This document shows, in pieces, positions 18,854 to 27,792 of a DNA stretch of 64,000 nucleotides (positions are counted from its first letter, which is position 1; every line of letters starts with the position of its first letter). The translations under genes and the position numbers were made by a program. Below the pieces are notes generated by a model. The model worked only from the letters and a program-made list of their open reading frames with translations, had not been told where the DNA came from and made no database searches. Origin of the DNA: Leisingera sp. ANG-Vp (GTDB lineage Bacteria; Pseudomonadota; Alphaproteobacteria; Rhodobacterales; Rhodobacteraceae); contig NZ_JWLD01000044.1 in the NCBI RefSeq assembly GCF_000813725.1, positions 24,443-88,442 of the forward strand, given 5' to 3'.

Positions 18854-20197
18854 ATGAACGAGCATTACCGCGACATCCGCAAGATCGACCCGACCCGCGG
18901 CGCAAATCTTGGCGACAACACCCCCAATGACAATGACCGGGTTGAAATCGGGCCGACCCAGCTGGCCTTCTCCGAGTGGGCCGAAGCAGGCCTGCAGCTG
19001 CCCGATCTGCAGGCGCTGCGCAAGTTCCGCTGGGAACGGCTGGTCAAGCACATCAATGACCGCGGCTACGGCGGCCTTCTGGTCTTCGATCCGCTGAACA
19101 TCCGCTACGCCACCGACAGCACCAACATGCAGCTGTGGAACACCCACAACCCGTTCCGGGCGCTGCTTGTCTGCGCCGATGGCTACATGGTGCTGTGGGA
19201 CTACAAGCAGTCGCCGTTCCTCAGCGAATTCAACCCGCTGGTGCGCGAACAGCGCGCCGGCGCAGATCTGTTCTACTTTGACCGCGGCGACAAGATCGAC
19301 GTGGCCGCCGACAAGTTCTCCAACGAGGTGCGCATCCTGCTGGAGGAGCACAGCGGCAGCAACAAACGGCTGGCGGTGGACAAGGTGATGCTGCACGGCC
19401 TGCGGGCGCTGGAGGCGCAGGGGCTGGAGATTTTCCCGGGCGAAGAGCTGACTGAGAAATGCCGCGCGGTGAAAGGCCCGGATGAGATCCTGGCAATGCG
19501 CTGCGCCCACCACGCCTGCGAAACCGCGGTGGCCGCCATGGAAAAATTCGCCCGCGAACAGATCCCCGGCGGCAATATCTCCGAGGATGACGTCTGGGCG
19601 GTTCTGCACGCGGAAAACATCCGCCGCGGCGGCGAGTGGATCGAAACCCGCCTCCTGGCTTCCGGTCCGCGCACCAACCCGTGGTTCCAGGAATGCGGCC
19701 CCCGCATCATCCAAAACAACGAGATGATCAGCTTTGACACTGATCTGGTCGGCTCCTACGGCATCTGCATCGACATTTCCCGCAGTTGGTGGATCGGCGA
19801 TGAAAAACCGCGGGCTGACATGATCTATGCCATGCAGCACGGGCTGGAACACATCCGCCACAATATGGAGATGCTGAAGCCTGGCGTGAACATTCAGGAG
19901 CTGTCGCGCGGCTGCCACCCGCTGGATGAACAGTTCCAGAAGCAGAAATACGGCTGCATGATGCACGGCGTCGGCCTGTGCGATGAATGGCCGCTGGTCG
20001 CCTATCCCGACCAGATGGTCGAAGGCGCCTTCGACTATGAACTGGAGCCGGGCATGGTGCTCTGCGTCGAAGCACTGGTTTCCCCCGAAGGCGGCGATTT
20101 CTCGATCAAGCTGGAGGACCAGGTGCTGATCACCGAGGACGGCTACGAGAACCTGACCAAATACCCCTTCGACAAGGAACTTCTGGGCGAAGCGTAG
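18854..20197 (+). CDS. dddP: DMSP lyase DddP (M24-peptidase fold)
   Basis: Cleaves dimethylsulfoniopropionate to dimethylsulfide and acrylate in the cytosol. The 447-residue product aligns by eye along its whole length with roseobacter DddP. The metal-binding set described for the Ruegeria lacuscaerulensis enzyme is present at identical numbering: Asp295, Asp297 (SFDTDLVG), Asp307 (ICIDIS), His371, Glu406 and Glu421. The proposed catalytic Asp377 sits in HGVGLCDEWP, and Tyr366 is kept. This separates it from true M24 aminopeptidases. ATG 18854 is chosen since CGGAGG lies about 8 bases upstream and it yields the standard MNEHY start. It is monocistronic and divergent from the DUF3445 gene. Confidence 0.96.
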   Translation: MNEHYRDIRKIDPTRGANLGDNTPNDNDRVEIGPTQLAFSEWAEAGLQLPDLQALRKFRWERLVKHINDRGYGGLLVFDPLNIRYATDSTNMQLWNTHNPFRALLVCADGYMVLWDYKQSPFLSEFNPLVREQRAGADLFYFDRGDKIDVAADKFSNEVRILLEEHSGSNKRLAVDKVMLHGLRALEAQGLEIFPGEELTEKCRAVKGPDEILAMRCAHHACETAVAAMEKFAREQIPGGNISEDDVWAVLHAENIRRGGEWIETRLLASGPRTNPWFQECGPRIIQNNEMISFDTDLVGSYGICIDISRSWWIGDEKPRADMIYAMQHGLEHIRHNMEMLKPGVNIQELSRGCHPLDEQFQKQKYGCMMHGVGLCDEWPLVAYPDQMVEGAFDYELEPGMVLCVEALVSPEGGDFSIKLEDQVLITEDGYENLTKYPFDKELLGEA

Positions 20198-20206
20198 CGC
20201 CCGGCG

Positions 20207-20235
20207 GCCGGCCCCTCCCGCTGGGAGGGGCCGGC
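20207..20235 (+). terminator. Long GC stem-loop after dddP
   Basis: GCCGGCCCCTCCC pairs perfectly over 13 bp with GGGAGGGGCCGGC, 3-base loop. There is no T tract, so it may act as an RNA-stabilising palindrome between convergent genes rather than as a classical terminator. Its core resembles the palindrome inside nnrE. Confidence 0.6.
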
Positions 20236-20265
20236 TCCACCTGCGGCGCCGTCAGGCGCCACAGT

Positions 20266-20814
20266 TTAACAGCAGCTGGCCAGGAACGGCTGCAGCTTGT
20301 CCCGCAGCACCAGAACACCGGGCGAGTCTGTCACCTCTTCCAGCTGCTCCAAGGGCACCCAGGCAAGTGCGTGCGATTCTGCACTGGCAGCAATCTCTCC
20401 GGCTTCCGCCTGAAACAGGTAGCGCACGTCGTAATGCAGATGGGCGCATTCTCTGCCGCTTTCCGGAATCTCATGAATATCCACGTCAAACACGCGGTCT
20501 GACAAAAGCCGGATCCGGCTGAGCCCGCTTTCTTCATAGGCCTCCTTCAGCGCTGCAAACGGCACATCGGCAACACCGTCGCAATGGCCGCCCAGCTGGA
20601 ACCAGCGGTTCAGCTTGCGGTGATGGGTCAGAAGCACGCTTTTCAAATCCGGCGACATGACAAACGCGGATCCGGTTACATGGCCGGCCGCAGGATTGCG
20701 GCCAAACGCCTGCGGTTCGCTTTCGCAGAACGCCTGCAAACGCCGCCACATTTCCCGGTCCCGCGCATCCCGCGGGCTGTAACAACCGATGCCTTCTATA
20801 GCGCAGCCGCTCAT
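20266..20814 (-). CDS. Nudix hydrolase family protein
   Basis: Nudix enzymes hydrolyse nucleoside diphosphates linked to other groups, using a metal bound by the Nudix box. The 182-residue product carries the box as GGHCDGVADVPFAALKE followed by AYEESGL near residues 73-96. Compared with the consensus (Gx5Ex7REUxEExGU), the first Glu reads Asp and the Arg reads Lys, so catalytic strength is uncertain. The substrate cannot be named. It ends with a Cys-Cys. It is divergent from the hydrolase-OsmC gene. Confidence 0.85.
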   Translation of the reverse strand: MSGCAIEGIGCYSPRDARDREMWRRLQAFCESEPQAFGRNPAAGHVTGSAFVMSPDLKSVLLTHHRKLNRWFQLGGHCDGVADVPFAALKEAYEESGLSRIRLLSDRVFDVDIHEIPESGRECAHLHYDVRYLFQAEAGEIAASAESHALAWVPLEQLEEVTDSPGVLVLRDKLQPFLASCC

Positions 20815-20909
20815 CTGCCTTCACCTTCCCGTGACGTCAGGGTCTGTTGCCTTGTTCAGGACCCAATGAGCGCTCAATCTATGCGGAACACCCAACAAAG
20901 GCCACGCCC

Positions 20910-22145
20910 ATGCCCACGGAACGCATTTCCTTCCCCGGCCACGCCGGAAACACCCTTGCTGCCCGCCTCGATCTGCCCGAAGGGCCGGTTCTGGCAACCG
21001 CTCTCTTTGCCCATTGCTTCACCTGCTCCAAGGATATCCCGGCAGCGCGGCGCATTGCCGGGCGGCTCGCGGCCATGGGCATAGCCGTACTGCGGTTCGA
21101 TTTCACCGGCCTTGGGCATTCAGAGGGCGAGTTTGCCAATACCACCTTCAGCTCCAACGTGGCGGACCTGATCATGGCCGCACGGTATCTGGCCTCGCGC
21201 AATATGGCGCCGTCGCTGCTGATCGGCCATTCCCTGGGCGGCGCGGCAGTGCTGCGGGCACGGGCTGGCATCCCCACGGTCAAGGGGGTGGTCACCCTGG
21301 GCGCGCCGTTTGATCCCGGCCATGTTTCGCATCACTTCGATGCAGCCTTGCCGGAAATCGAAGCCAAGGGCCAAGCCGAAGTCTGCCTGGGCGGGCGGCC
21401 CTTCGTGATCGGCAAGGAATTTGTCGACGACATCACGGCCGAAGCTTTGTCTCCGGCGATAACCGACCTCAAGGCTGCCCTTCTGGTCCTGCACGCACCG
21501 CGCGACGAAACCGTCAGTATCGACAATGCCGCCTCGATCTTCACTGCCGCCAAACATCCCAAGAGCTTTGTCACACTGGACGATTCCGACCATCTGATCT
21601 CGCGGCCTGCGGATGCGGAGTATGCTGCCGAAGTGATTTCGGCCTGGGCCAGCCGCTACATTGACATGTCGCCGCCTGCGCCGCCGCCCGGAGCGCCGGA
21701 AGGCATCCTGCGTGTCACTGAAGCCGACCCGGAGGGGTTCCTGCAGGACGTCCAGTCCGGCCCCAGCCACCACACCTATGCAGACGAACCCCTGGCCTAC
21801 GGCGGCACCAACCGCGGCATGTCGCCTTACGGGTTTGTGGCAGCGGGTCTTGGCGCCTGCACTTCGATGACCCTGCGCATGTATGCCCGCCGCAAGGGCT
21901 GGCCGCTGGAAGGGATCAGTGTCGATGTGAGCCACGACAAGGTGCACGCCCAGGACGCCCAGCCCACCGGCCCGGCCAAGATCGACCAGTTCACCCGGGT
22001 GATCCATCTCTGCGGGCCGCTAAGCGATGAACAGCGCGCCAAGCTGATGGAAATTGCCGACCGGTGCCCGGTGCACCGGACCCTGGAAAGCGGCGCCAAG
22101 GTTGTAACGCATCTGGATGCCAAACAGCACAAGGCCGCCGTGTAA
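20910..22145 (+). CDS. Alpha/beta hydrolase fused to an OsmC-type peroxidase domain
   Basis: The 411-residue product has two domains. Residues 1-250 form an alpha/beta hydrolase with LRFDFTGLGHSEGEF, nucleophile elbow LIGHSLGGAA (Ser near 112) and a late catalytic His in LDDSDHLIS. Residues about 270-405 match OsmC/YhfA: GLGACTSMTLRMYA holds the first reactive Cys and ADRCPVHRTLESGAKV the second. The OsmC half is expected to reduce organic peroxides by thiol chemistry; what the hydrolase half acts on is unknown. This two-domain architecture is known in proteobacteria. ATG 20910 is chosen because it gives the family start. Confidence 0.9.
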   Translation: MPTERISFPGHAGNTLAARLDLPEGPVLATALFAHCFTCSKDIPAARRIAGRLAAMGIAVLRFDFTGLGHSEGEFANTTFSSNVADLIMAARYLASRNMAPSLLIGHSLGGAAVLRARAGIPTVKGVVTLGAPFDPGHVSHHFDAALPEIEAKGQAEVCLGGRPFVIGKEFVDDITAEALSPAITDLKAALLVLHAPRDETVSIDNAASIFTAAKHPKSFVTLDDSDHLISRPADAEYAAEVISAWASRYIDMSPPAPPPGAPEGILRVTEADPEGFLQDVQSGPSHHTYADEPLAYGGTNRGMSPYGFVAAGLGACTSMTLRMYARRKGWPLEGISVDVSHDKVHAQDAQPTGPAKIDQFTRVIHLCGPLSDEQRAKLMEIADRCPVHRTLESGAKVVTHLDAKQHKAAV

Positions 22146-22207
22146 CGGAGCCGCCGGGGAGCTCCCGCGCCCGGACGTTGCAGGGAACCTGCAACATCAG
22201 CGGCCTT

Positions 22208-22300
22208 GGGCCCGGCGCCGCGCCTTGGCGCGGCGCCGGGCCCAACTGCGGCAGGCCTTCGCAGGAAGGCCGCAGCGCAGGCGGGAGAACCGCCGCTGCT
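22208..22300. repeat. Dispersed palindromic repeat, copy A
   Basis: Three stem-loops follow one another: GGGCCCGGCGCCGCG facing CGCGGCGCCGGGCCC, then GGCCTTC/GAAGGCC, then GGCGGGAGAACCGCC. The blocks GGCGCCGGGCCCAAC, GCCGCAG and GGCGGGAGnACC recur in the same order at 47934-48020. The copy lies between two convergent genes. Confidence 0.65.
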
Positions 22301-22305
22301 GTCAC

Positions 22306-22647
22306 TCATTCGTCTGCGTAGCGTCCCGTCGTGACATCACCGCTTTTGCCGGTAAAACGCAGTGCCTCGCCATCGCTTTCCAGCACATAGCAAGCCCAGA
22401 GATCCGATGGCGGCCAGGTAGAGCAGTATTTACCGTCTCTGACGCCCCAGTGTCCCCAGCTGTCCTGTCCGGCATTGTAGAGCGTCCGCCCCGAAGCCCG
22501 TAACTCCTGCCAGGCGCCGTTGCCGTAAACCAGCTTGCGCCCTTCCAGCGCCGCCTGCACCTCTTCCCCGCTCAGGACCCGCCACTCTGCCGCCCACAGC
22601 GGCGAAACCGCACATGATACCGCAATCATCAGGGCAATCTGCCTCAT
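22306..22647 (-). CDS. Hypothetical exported protein, 113 residues
   Basis: The product begins with a clear signal peptide (MRQIALMIAVSCAVSPLWA, cleavage before AEWRVL), so the mature protein of about 94 residues is periplasmic. The mature part is rich in Trp and Gly (DSWGHWGVRDGKYCSTWPPS) and has two Cys, in KYCSTW and WACYVL, that could form a disulfide. I do not recognise a named family. It is divergent from purB and convergent with the hydrolase-OsmC gene across the palindromic repeat. Confidence 0.7.
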   Translation of the reverse strand: MRQIALMIAVSCAVSPLWAAEWRVLSGEEVQAALEGRKLVYGNGAWQELRASGRTLYNAGQDSWGHWGVRDGKYCSTWPPSDLWACYVLESDGEALRFTGKSGDVTTGRYADE

Positions 22648-22733
22648 GCCGTCCTCCCAGCCTTGCTGTCTCTCCTCTCCTCCTCTAATAGGCCGGGCAT
22701 CTGCTGCACAATCACATAAAGGTGCTTCCGCCC

Positions 22734-24038
22734 ATGATCCCGCGCTATGCCCGCCCCGAGATGACCGCCATCTGGTCGCCTGAGACCAAATTCAAGATCT
22801 GGTACGAGATCGAGGCCCATGCCTGCGAAGCCATGGCCAACCTCGGCGTGATCCCGCGCGAGAACGCCGATGCGGTGTGGAAAGCCAAAGACGTGGAGTT
22901 CGACGTCGCGCGCATCGACGAAATCGAAGCCGTCACCAAACATGACGTGATTGCCTTCCTGACCCATCTGGCTGAACACGTGGGCAGCGAAGAAGCCCGC
23001 TTTGTCCACCAGGGCATGACCTCCTCGGACGTGCTGGACACCTGCCTGAACGTACAGCTGGTGCGCGCCGCCGATATCCTGCTGGACGGCATGGACAAGC
23101 TGCTGGCCGCGCTGAAAAAGCGCGCGCTGGAGCACAAGAACACCGTACGTGTCGGCCGCTCCCACGGCATCCACGCCGAGCCCACCACCATGGGCCTGAC
23201 CTTCGCCCGCTTCTACGCTGAAATGGACCGCAACAAGAACCGCCTGGAAAAGGCCCGCTGGGAAGTGGCCACCGGCGCAATCTCCGGCGCGGTTGGCACC
23301 TTCGCCAACATCGACCCGGCGGTTGAAGAGCACGTCTGCGAGCAGCTGGGCCTGCGCGCCGAACCGATCTCGACCCAGGTGATCCCGCGCGACCGCCACG
23401 CAATGTTCTTTGCGACCCTCGGCGTTATTGCGTCGTCGATCGAAAACGTCGCGGTGGAAATCCGCCACATGCAGCGCACCGAAGTGCTGGAAGGCGCGGA
23501 ATTCTTCTCGATGGGCCAGAAAGGCTCCTCGGCAATGCCGCACAAGAAGAACCCGGTTCTGACCGAGAACCTGACCGGCCTGGCCCGCCTGGTCCGCATG
23601 ACCGTGATCCCGGCGATGGAGAACGTGGCGCTGTGGCACGAGCGCGACATTTCACACTCCTCCGTCGAGCGCGGCATCGGCCCGGACGCCACCGTCACCC
23701 TGGACTTTGCCCTGCACCGTCTGGCCGGCGTTATCGACAAGATGCTGGTGTTCCCCGAGAACATGCTGGACAACATGAACAAATTCCCGGGCTTGGTGAT
23801 GTCGCAGCGCGTCCTGCTGGCCCTGACCCAAGCCGGTGTCAGCCGCGAGGACGCCTATGCGATGGTGCAGCGCAACGCCCTGAAGGTCTGGGAAGACCGC
23901 GTTGACTTCCGCGAGCTGCTGCTGGCGGACGCCGATGTGGTTGCTGCCCTGGGCGAAGAGGCCATCAACGAAAAATTCGACATGGGCTACCACACCAAGC
24001 ATGTCGACACGATCTTCAAGCGGGTCTTCGGCGAATAA
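22734..24038 (+). CDS. purB: Adenylosuccinate lyase
   Basis: Catalyses two steps of purine synthesis, releasing fumarate from SAICAR and from adenylosuccinate, as a cytosolic tetramer. The 434-residue product is full length and starts MIPRYARPEMTAIW. It has the catalytic His region GRSHGIHAEPTTMG, the flexible signature loop GQKGSSAMPHKKNPV and the ERDISHSSVERG segment. ATG 22734 is chosen; an in-frame GTG 12 bases earlier would only add four residues. It is monocistronic and ends at a strong terminator. Confidence 0.97.
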   Translation: MIPRYARPEMTAIWSPETKFKIWYEIEAHACEAMANLGVIPRENADAVWKAKDVEFDVARIDEIEAVTKHDVIAFLTHLAEHVGSEEARFVHQGMTSSDVLDTCLNVQLVRAADILLDGMDKLLAALKKRALEHKNTVRVGRSHGIHAEPTTMGLTFARFYAEMDRNKNRLEKARWEVATGAISGAVGTFANIDPAVEEHVCEQLGLRAEPISTQVIPRDRHAMFFATLGVIASSIENVAVEIRHMQRTEVLEGAEFFSMGQKGSSAMPHKKNPVLTENLTGLARLVRMTVIPAMENVALWHERDISHSSVERGIGPDATVTLDFALHRLAGVIDKMLVFPENMLDNMNKFPGLVMSQRVLLALTQAGVSREDAYAMVQRNALKVWEDRVDFRELLLADADVVAALGEEAINEKFDMGYHTKHVDTIFKRVFGE

Positions 24039-24063
24039 GCCGGTCCGCCTGTTCTATCAGATG

Positions 24064-24090
24064 CGCCCCGCCGGACCGGCGGGGCGTTTT
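24064..24090 (+). terminator. Intrinsic terminator of purB
   Basis: CGCCCCGCCGG/CCGGCGGGGCG, a perfect 11-bp stem with a 1-base gap at its tip, is followed by TTTT. Confidence 0.88.
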
Positions 24091-24205
24091 CGTTTGCAGA
24101 GAGCCGGAAAGATTCAAAAAACGCATTTGTGAAATGAATAAAGTCGCCGCCTGGCGGGTTCTCTGAGTACATTGAACGAGACTTTGCACATCAGGAGTTG
24201 ATGAT

Positions 24206-24739
24206 ATGCGTTATTTTGCTCTGGCCGCTGCTCTGACCCTTCCGCTGGCGGCCTTTGCCGCCAGCGGCAACGACTGGAACCCGCCCAAGCCCACCGAAAC
24301 CACCAAGACCTGCAAAGGCAAACGGGTGTGGGATGAGGAAAAGAAACGCTGTGTGCGGGCGCGCAAATCCTCGCTGAACCAGCAGGAGCTGATGGGTGCG
24401 GTGCGCGAGCTGGCCTATGCCGGCCGCCAGGAAGACGCCCAGGCGGTTCTCAGCGCGATGGCGGACCAGCAGGATTCGCTGGTGCTGACCTATTGGGGCT
24501 TCACGCACCGCAAACAGGGCAATCTTGAATTGGCGCAGGCCTATTACGATCAGGCGCTGGCCCAGGATCCGGATAACATCCTTGCCCGCTCATATATGGG
24601 CCAAGGTCTTGTGGAACAGGGGAAATACGGGCTCGCCCTGATACAGTGGAAAGAGATCAGGGCCCGCGGCGGCGATGGCACCTGGGCAGAAGCATCGCTG
24701 CGCAACGCCTTGGAAACAGGTACTTCCTACAGCTACTAG
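24206..24739 (+). CDS. Exported tetratricopeptide-repeat protein
   Basis: The 177-residue product has a signal peptide (MRYFALAAALTLPLAAFA, cleavage before ASGND). A short segment with two Cys (KTCKGKRVWDEEKKRCVRA) follows and may be disulfide-linked. Then come about three TPR-like helical pairs (LTYWGFTHRKQGNLELAQAY and ILARSYMGQGLVEQGKYGLA). TPR units bind protein partners, so it probably acts as a periplasmic scaffold; the partner is unknown. The ribosome-binding site CAGGAG sits 7 bases upstream. It stands 72 bases before the FliG-like gene on the same strand. Confidence 0.8.
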   Translation: MRYFALAAALTLPLAAFAASGNDWNPPKPTETTKTCKGKRVWDEEKKRCVRARKSSLNQQELMGAVRELAYAGRQEDAQAVLSAMADQQDSLVLTYWGFTHRKQGNLELAQAYYDQALAQDPDNILARSYMGQGLVEQGKYGLALIQWKEIRARGGDGTWAEASLRNALETGTSYSY

Positions 24740-24811
24740 GCTTCAGCATTTTTTTACGGCTTGCGGCCTATCCTGCCCACGATTGAGAAGAATCTTTGGT
24801 AGGGTGCGAGA

Positions 24812-25921
24812 ATGCCTCAAGACAATATGCTGGCACTTCCCATGGCGGGCGGCGGAATGGATGCGGGCGGTTTTGCGGCCCCGGCTCCGCTGGGGGCAGG
24901 CGGCGGTGCCGGCGGGCTCAGCGGCAAGGCCAAGGCCGCAATCATTGTCCGGCTGCTGCTGAACGAAGGCGCGGAAATCCCGCTCGAGGAGCTGCCGGAT
25001 GACCTGCAGCTGGAGCTGACCAAGCAGATGGGCAATATGAGCATTGTCGACCGTGATACGCTGAACACGGTCGCCAATGAATTCGCCGATTTGCTGGACA
25101 ATGTCGGCCTGCATTTCCCCAACGGGCTGGCGGGCGCTTTGAACGCCATGGAAGGCAAGATCAGCCGCTACACCCACAGCCGCCTGCGCAAGGAAGCCGG
25201 CGTGCGCCAGTTTGGCGATCCCTGGGAGCGGCTCAAGCAGCTGCCCCCCGAAGATCTGGCCGGCCTGGCCGAAGCGGAAAGCACCGAAGTGGCCGCTGTC
25301 CTGCTGTCCAAGCTGGATACCGCCAAAGCCGCACAGATGCTGGTGCATCTGCCTGGCCCGGTGGCGCGCCGCATCACATATGCTGTCAGCCAGACCGCCA
25401 ACGTCACACCCGAAACCGTCGACCGCATCGGCCTGTCGCTGGCCGCGCAGGTCGAAGCCCGGCCGGAACTTGCCTTCGACGATACCCCGGGCCAGCGCCT
25501 GGGCGGCATCCTGACCGAAGCCGCAGCAGCCAAACGCGACGAGGTTCTGACCGCGCTCGACGAAGAGGACGAGGAATTCGCCACCCGCGTGCGCAAAGCG
25601 ATCTTCACCTACGCGCTGATCGGCGAACGGATGCAGAAAAACGATGTGCCCAAACTGATGCGGGTCTTGTCGCAGCCGGACCTGGTCACCGCCATGGCCT
25701 TTGCCACCGACGAGGAAGACGTCGCCACCAACGACTTCCTGCTTGCCAACATGTCGAGCCGGATGGCTGACAATATCCGCGAGGAAGTGGCGGAGCGCGG
25801 CAAGGTCAAACGTTCCGATGGCGAAGCTGCCTTCAGCATGATCATCTCAGCGATGCGCGACATGGTCGCCACCGGCGAAATTGAACTGAAATCGGATGAA
25901 GAAGAGGAAGAAGGCGGCTGA
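24812..25921 (+). CDS. FliG-like flagellar motor switch protein
   Basis: FliG forms the cytoplasmic rotor ring of the flagellum and contacts the stator. The 369-residue product has a Gly/Ala-rich extension (residues 1-35), then KAKAAIIVRLLLNEGAEIPL matching the FliG N-terminal domain. An armadillo-like middle follows (VAAVLLSKLDTAKAAQMLVH), and a C-terminal domain with FTYALIGERMQKNDVPKLM and FLLANMSSRMADNIREE. It ends in an acidic tail (DEEEEEGG). It sits alone, far from any flagellar gene in this window, so it could be the motor FliG of a scattered system or a divergent paralogue. Confidence 0.75.
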   Translation: MPQDNMLALPMAGGGMDAGGFAAPAPLGAGGGAGGLSGKAKAAIIVRLLLNEGAEIPLEELPDDLQLELTKQMGNMSIVDRDTLNTVANEFADLLDNVGLHFPNGLAGALNAMEGKISRYTHSRLRKEAGVRQFGDPWERLKQLPPEDLAGLAEAESTEVAAVLLSKLDTAKAAQMLVHLPGPVARRITYAVSQTANVTPETVDRIGLSLAAQVEARPELAFDDTPGQRLGGILTEAAAAKRDEVLTALDEEDEEFATRVRKAIFTYALIGERMQKNDVPKLMRVLSQPDLVTAMAFATDEEDVATNDFLLANMSSRMADNIREEVAERGKVKRSDGEAAFSMIISAMRDMVATGEIELKSDEEEEEGG

Positions 25922-26041
25922 ATAGGAACGCCCTGAACCAGGCCGCAGCCGCCATTTCCGCGACGCGCTTGTGCCTGCTGCTGCAGCAGCTTATGATGCA
26001 GGCTTCCAGCCGCAGTCCTGCGCCGCAGCAATCCAGACGCC

Positions 26042-26974
26042 ATGCCCGCAAATCCTTCCGAGCTCTCCACTTGGAGCCATGTCAAATACTTTGGCAGCAA
26101 CCTGTTTCTGCGCGGGCTGCTGCTTGGCGCCGGTCTCATCCCCTACCGGCTGCGGGTGCCGCTGCTCGGCCGGCTTGTCACCCTCATGGGCCGCGCCGCC
26201 GGCTTTGAAAAACGGGTGCGCGACAATCTGAGACTGGTCAGCCCGGAACTCTCCGAACTGGACGCGGCGGAGCTTTACCGGGACGTCAGCGACAATGCCG
26301 GCCGGATGATTGCCGAGCTTTATGCAGGCCAGGCGTTCTTTGAACGCGCCCGCCAAGCCCCCATTACCGGCCCCGGTCTTGAGGCGCTTGAGGCTGCCCG
26401 CGCAGAAGGCCGCCCTGTCCTGCTCGCCACCGCTCATTTCGGCAATTACGACGCTGCCCGCGCCGCGCTGGTGGCCCGCGGCCACGAGATGGGATCACTG
26501 TACCGGCGCATGGCCAACCCCTATTTCAACGAACATTATGTCGCTGCCATGAAAGCAAATCACGACCTGATGTTCGAACAGGGCAAACGCGGTATGGTCG
26601 AACTGGTGCGCCACCTGAAGAAAGGCGGCATCGCGGCCATCGTGACTGACCTGCATGCCCAGGGCGGAGAGCTGATCGACTTTTTTGGAAAGCCCGCGGT
26701 GACCTCAACGGTACCCGCCGAACTGGCGCTGAAATTCGGCGCCGCGCTGATCCCGGTCTATGCGGTGCGCCAGGAAAACGGGCTGGATTTCGAGATCGTG
26801 ATGAATGCGGAGGTGCCGCATTCCGACCCTCTCACAATGACCAAAGCGCTGAGTGCGGATCTAGAAGCCATCGTGCGCAAGCACACAGGCCAGTGGTTCT
26901 GGATTCACCGCCGCTGGAAACATCAGGCTGCCTTCCGCAAGCCTGAAGCTGGCGCAGAACCGGCAGGAGACTAA
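26042..26974 (+). CDS. Lysophospholipid/lipid A late acyltransferase (LpxL family)
   Basis: LpxL-type enzymes add secondary acyl chains to lipid A at the inner membrane; relatives acylate other lipids. The 310-residue product has an N-terminal hydrophobic stretch (YFGSNLFLRGLLLGAGLIPY), the catalytic HX4D motif as AHFGNYDAAR near residue 132, and substrate motifs GMVELVRHLKKGG and TDLHAQGGELIDFFGKPA. The HRRWK ending is typical. It starts at ATG 26042, 120 bases after the FliG-like stop. The exact lipid acceptor is not determined by sequence. Confidence 0.88.
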   Translation: MPANPSELSTWSHVKYFGSNLFLRGLLLGAGLIPYRLRVPLLGRLVTLMGRAAGFEKRVRDNLRLVSPELSELDAAELYRDVSDNAGRMIAELYAGQAFFERARQAPITGPGLEALEAARAEGRPVLLATAHFGNYDAARAALVARGHEMGSLYRRMANPYFNEHYVAAMKANHDLMFEQGKRGMVELVRHLKKGGIAAIVTDLHAQGGELIDFFGKPAVTSTVPAELALKFGAALIPVYAVRQENGLDFEIVMNAEVPHSDPLTMTKALSADLEAIVRKHTGQWFWIHRRWKHQAAFRKPEAGAEPAGD

Positions 26975-26987
26975 TCCGCTGGGTTAG

Positions 26988-27689
26988 TTAATCTGCCCGG
27001 GCCGCGGCAATGATGCGGCCAAACGGGGCTTCCTGCACCAGCACTGCAGCAGGAAGATCACCCGGGGCCGCAACTGAGACCTCAAGATCCCCTGCCCCGT
27101 CCCATTCGGCCGCCACTGCCCAGTCCTCAACCACATTGGAATAGGACAGCGTTCGCCCGGCCAGTTCGCCGCGTTTGATGCTGACGGTCCGCTCCGGCGT
27201 ATAGCGCACCAGCTGCACCACCAGTTTGCCGTCCGGCATCTGAACCCGAGGCTGCAGCCGGATCACCAGTTCTTCCCCCCGCCGCTCGACCTCCAGCGAC
27301 ACCGGGCGCGGCTGGTCCTTATGCTTGGCGATGGCATCCGCCACTTCCATCGCATCGGCGCCAACAACGTCATCCTGACCCATGATGATCATTTGCGGCG
27401 TATAGATCATCCGGCGCCCGCCCACATGGGCATAACCCTTTTGCCGCTGCGTGTGCGAAGGCCTCGCGAACTCATCTTTCCAGCCGATATAATCCCAGTA
27501 GTCCACGTGCAGCGCCAACGGCAGCACGTCCTCGCGCGCGGCCAGCTTGTGCAGCAGCGCGTCGGCCGGCGGGCAGGAGGAACAGCCCTGCGACGTATAA
27601 AGCTCCACCACCACGGGCTCCGCCGCGGTTTGGCCGTACACCGGAAGGGCCAGGCCCAAAGCTGTGACTATCGACGCCAGAAGTTTCAT
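26988..27689 (-). CDS. DUF1223 thioredoxin-fold exported protein
   Basis: The 233-residue product has a signal peptide (MKLLASIVTALGLALPVYG) and then the DUF1223 pattern VVELYTSQGCSSCPPADALL, with a CxxC that may be redox-active, followed by LHVDYWDYIGWKD and RMIYTPQMIIMG. It is predicted periplasmic. Start 27689 is chosen because the signal peptide begins there; longer in-frame readings add an unlikely charged leader. It is divergent from acnA, an arrangement I recall from other Rhodobacteraceae. Its biochemical role is unknown. Confidence 0.88.
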   Translation of the reverse strand: MKLLASIVTALGLALPVYGQTAAEPVVVELYTSQGCSSCPPADALLHKLAAREDVLPLALHVDYWDYIGWKDEFARPSHTQRQKGYAHVGGRRMIYTPQMIIMGQDDVVGADAMEVADAIAKHKDQPRPVSLEVERRGEELVIRLQPRVQMPDGKLVVQLVRYTPERTVSIKRGELAGRTLSYSNVVEDWAVAAEWDGAGDLEVSVAAPGDLPAAVLVQEAPFGRIIAAARAD

Positions 27690-27792
27690 GAATCGCCCAC
27701 GCTGTTTCTTAGGCTTCTGGTCTAAAGATGTGGCTGCAGTTAGGCCAATCAATCATTTTTGAGGCGGGCGCGAGCGTTCTTCCGGAAGAAAA

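Noticed and set aside
18806..19966. 386-codon frame antisense to dddP
   Set aside because: dddP matches its family along the whole length; the antisense frame has no recognisable feature.
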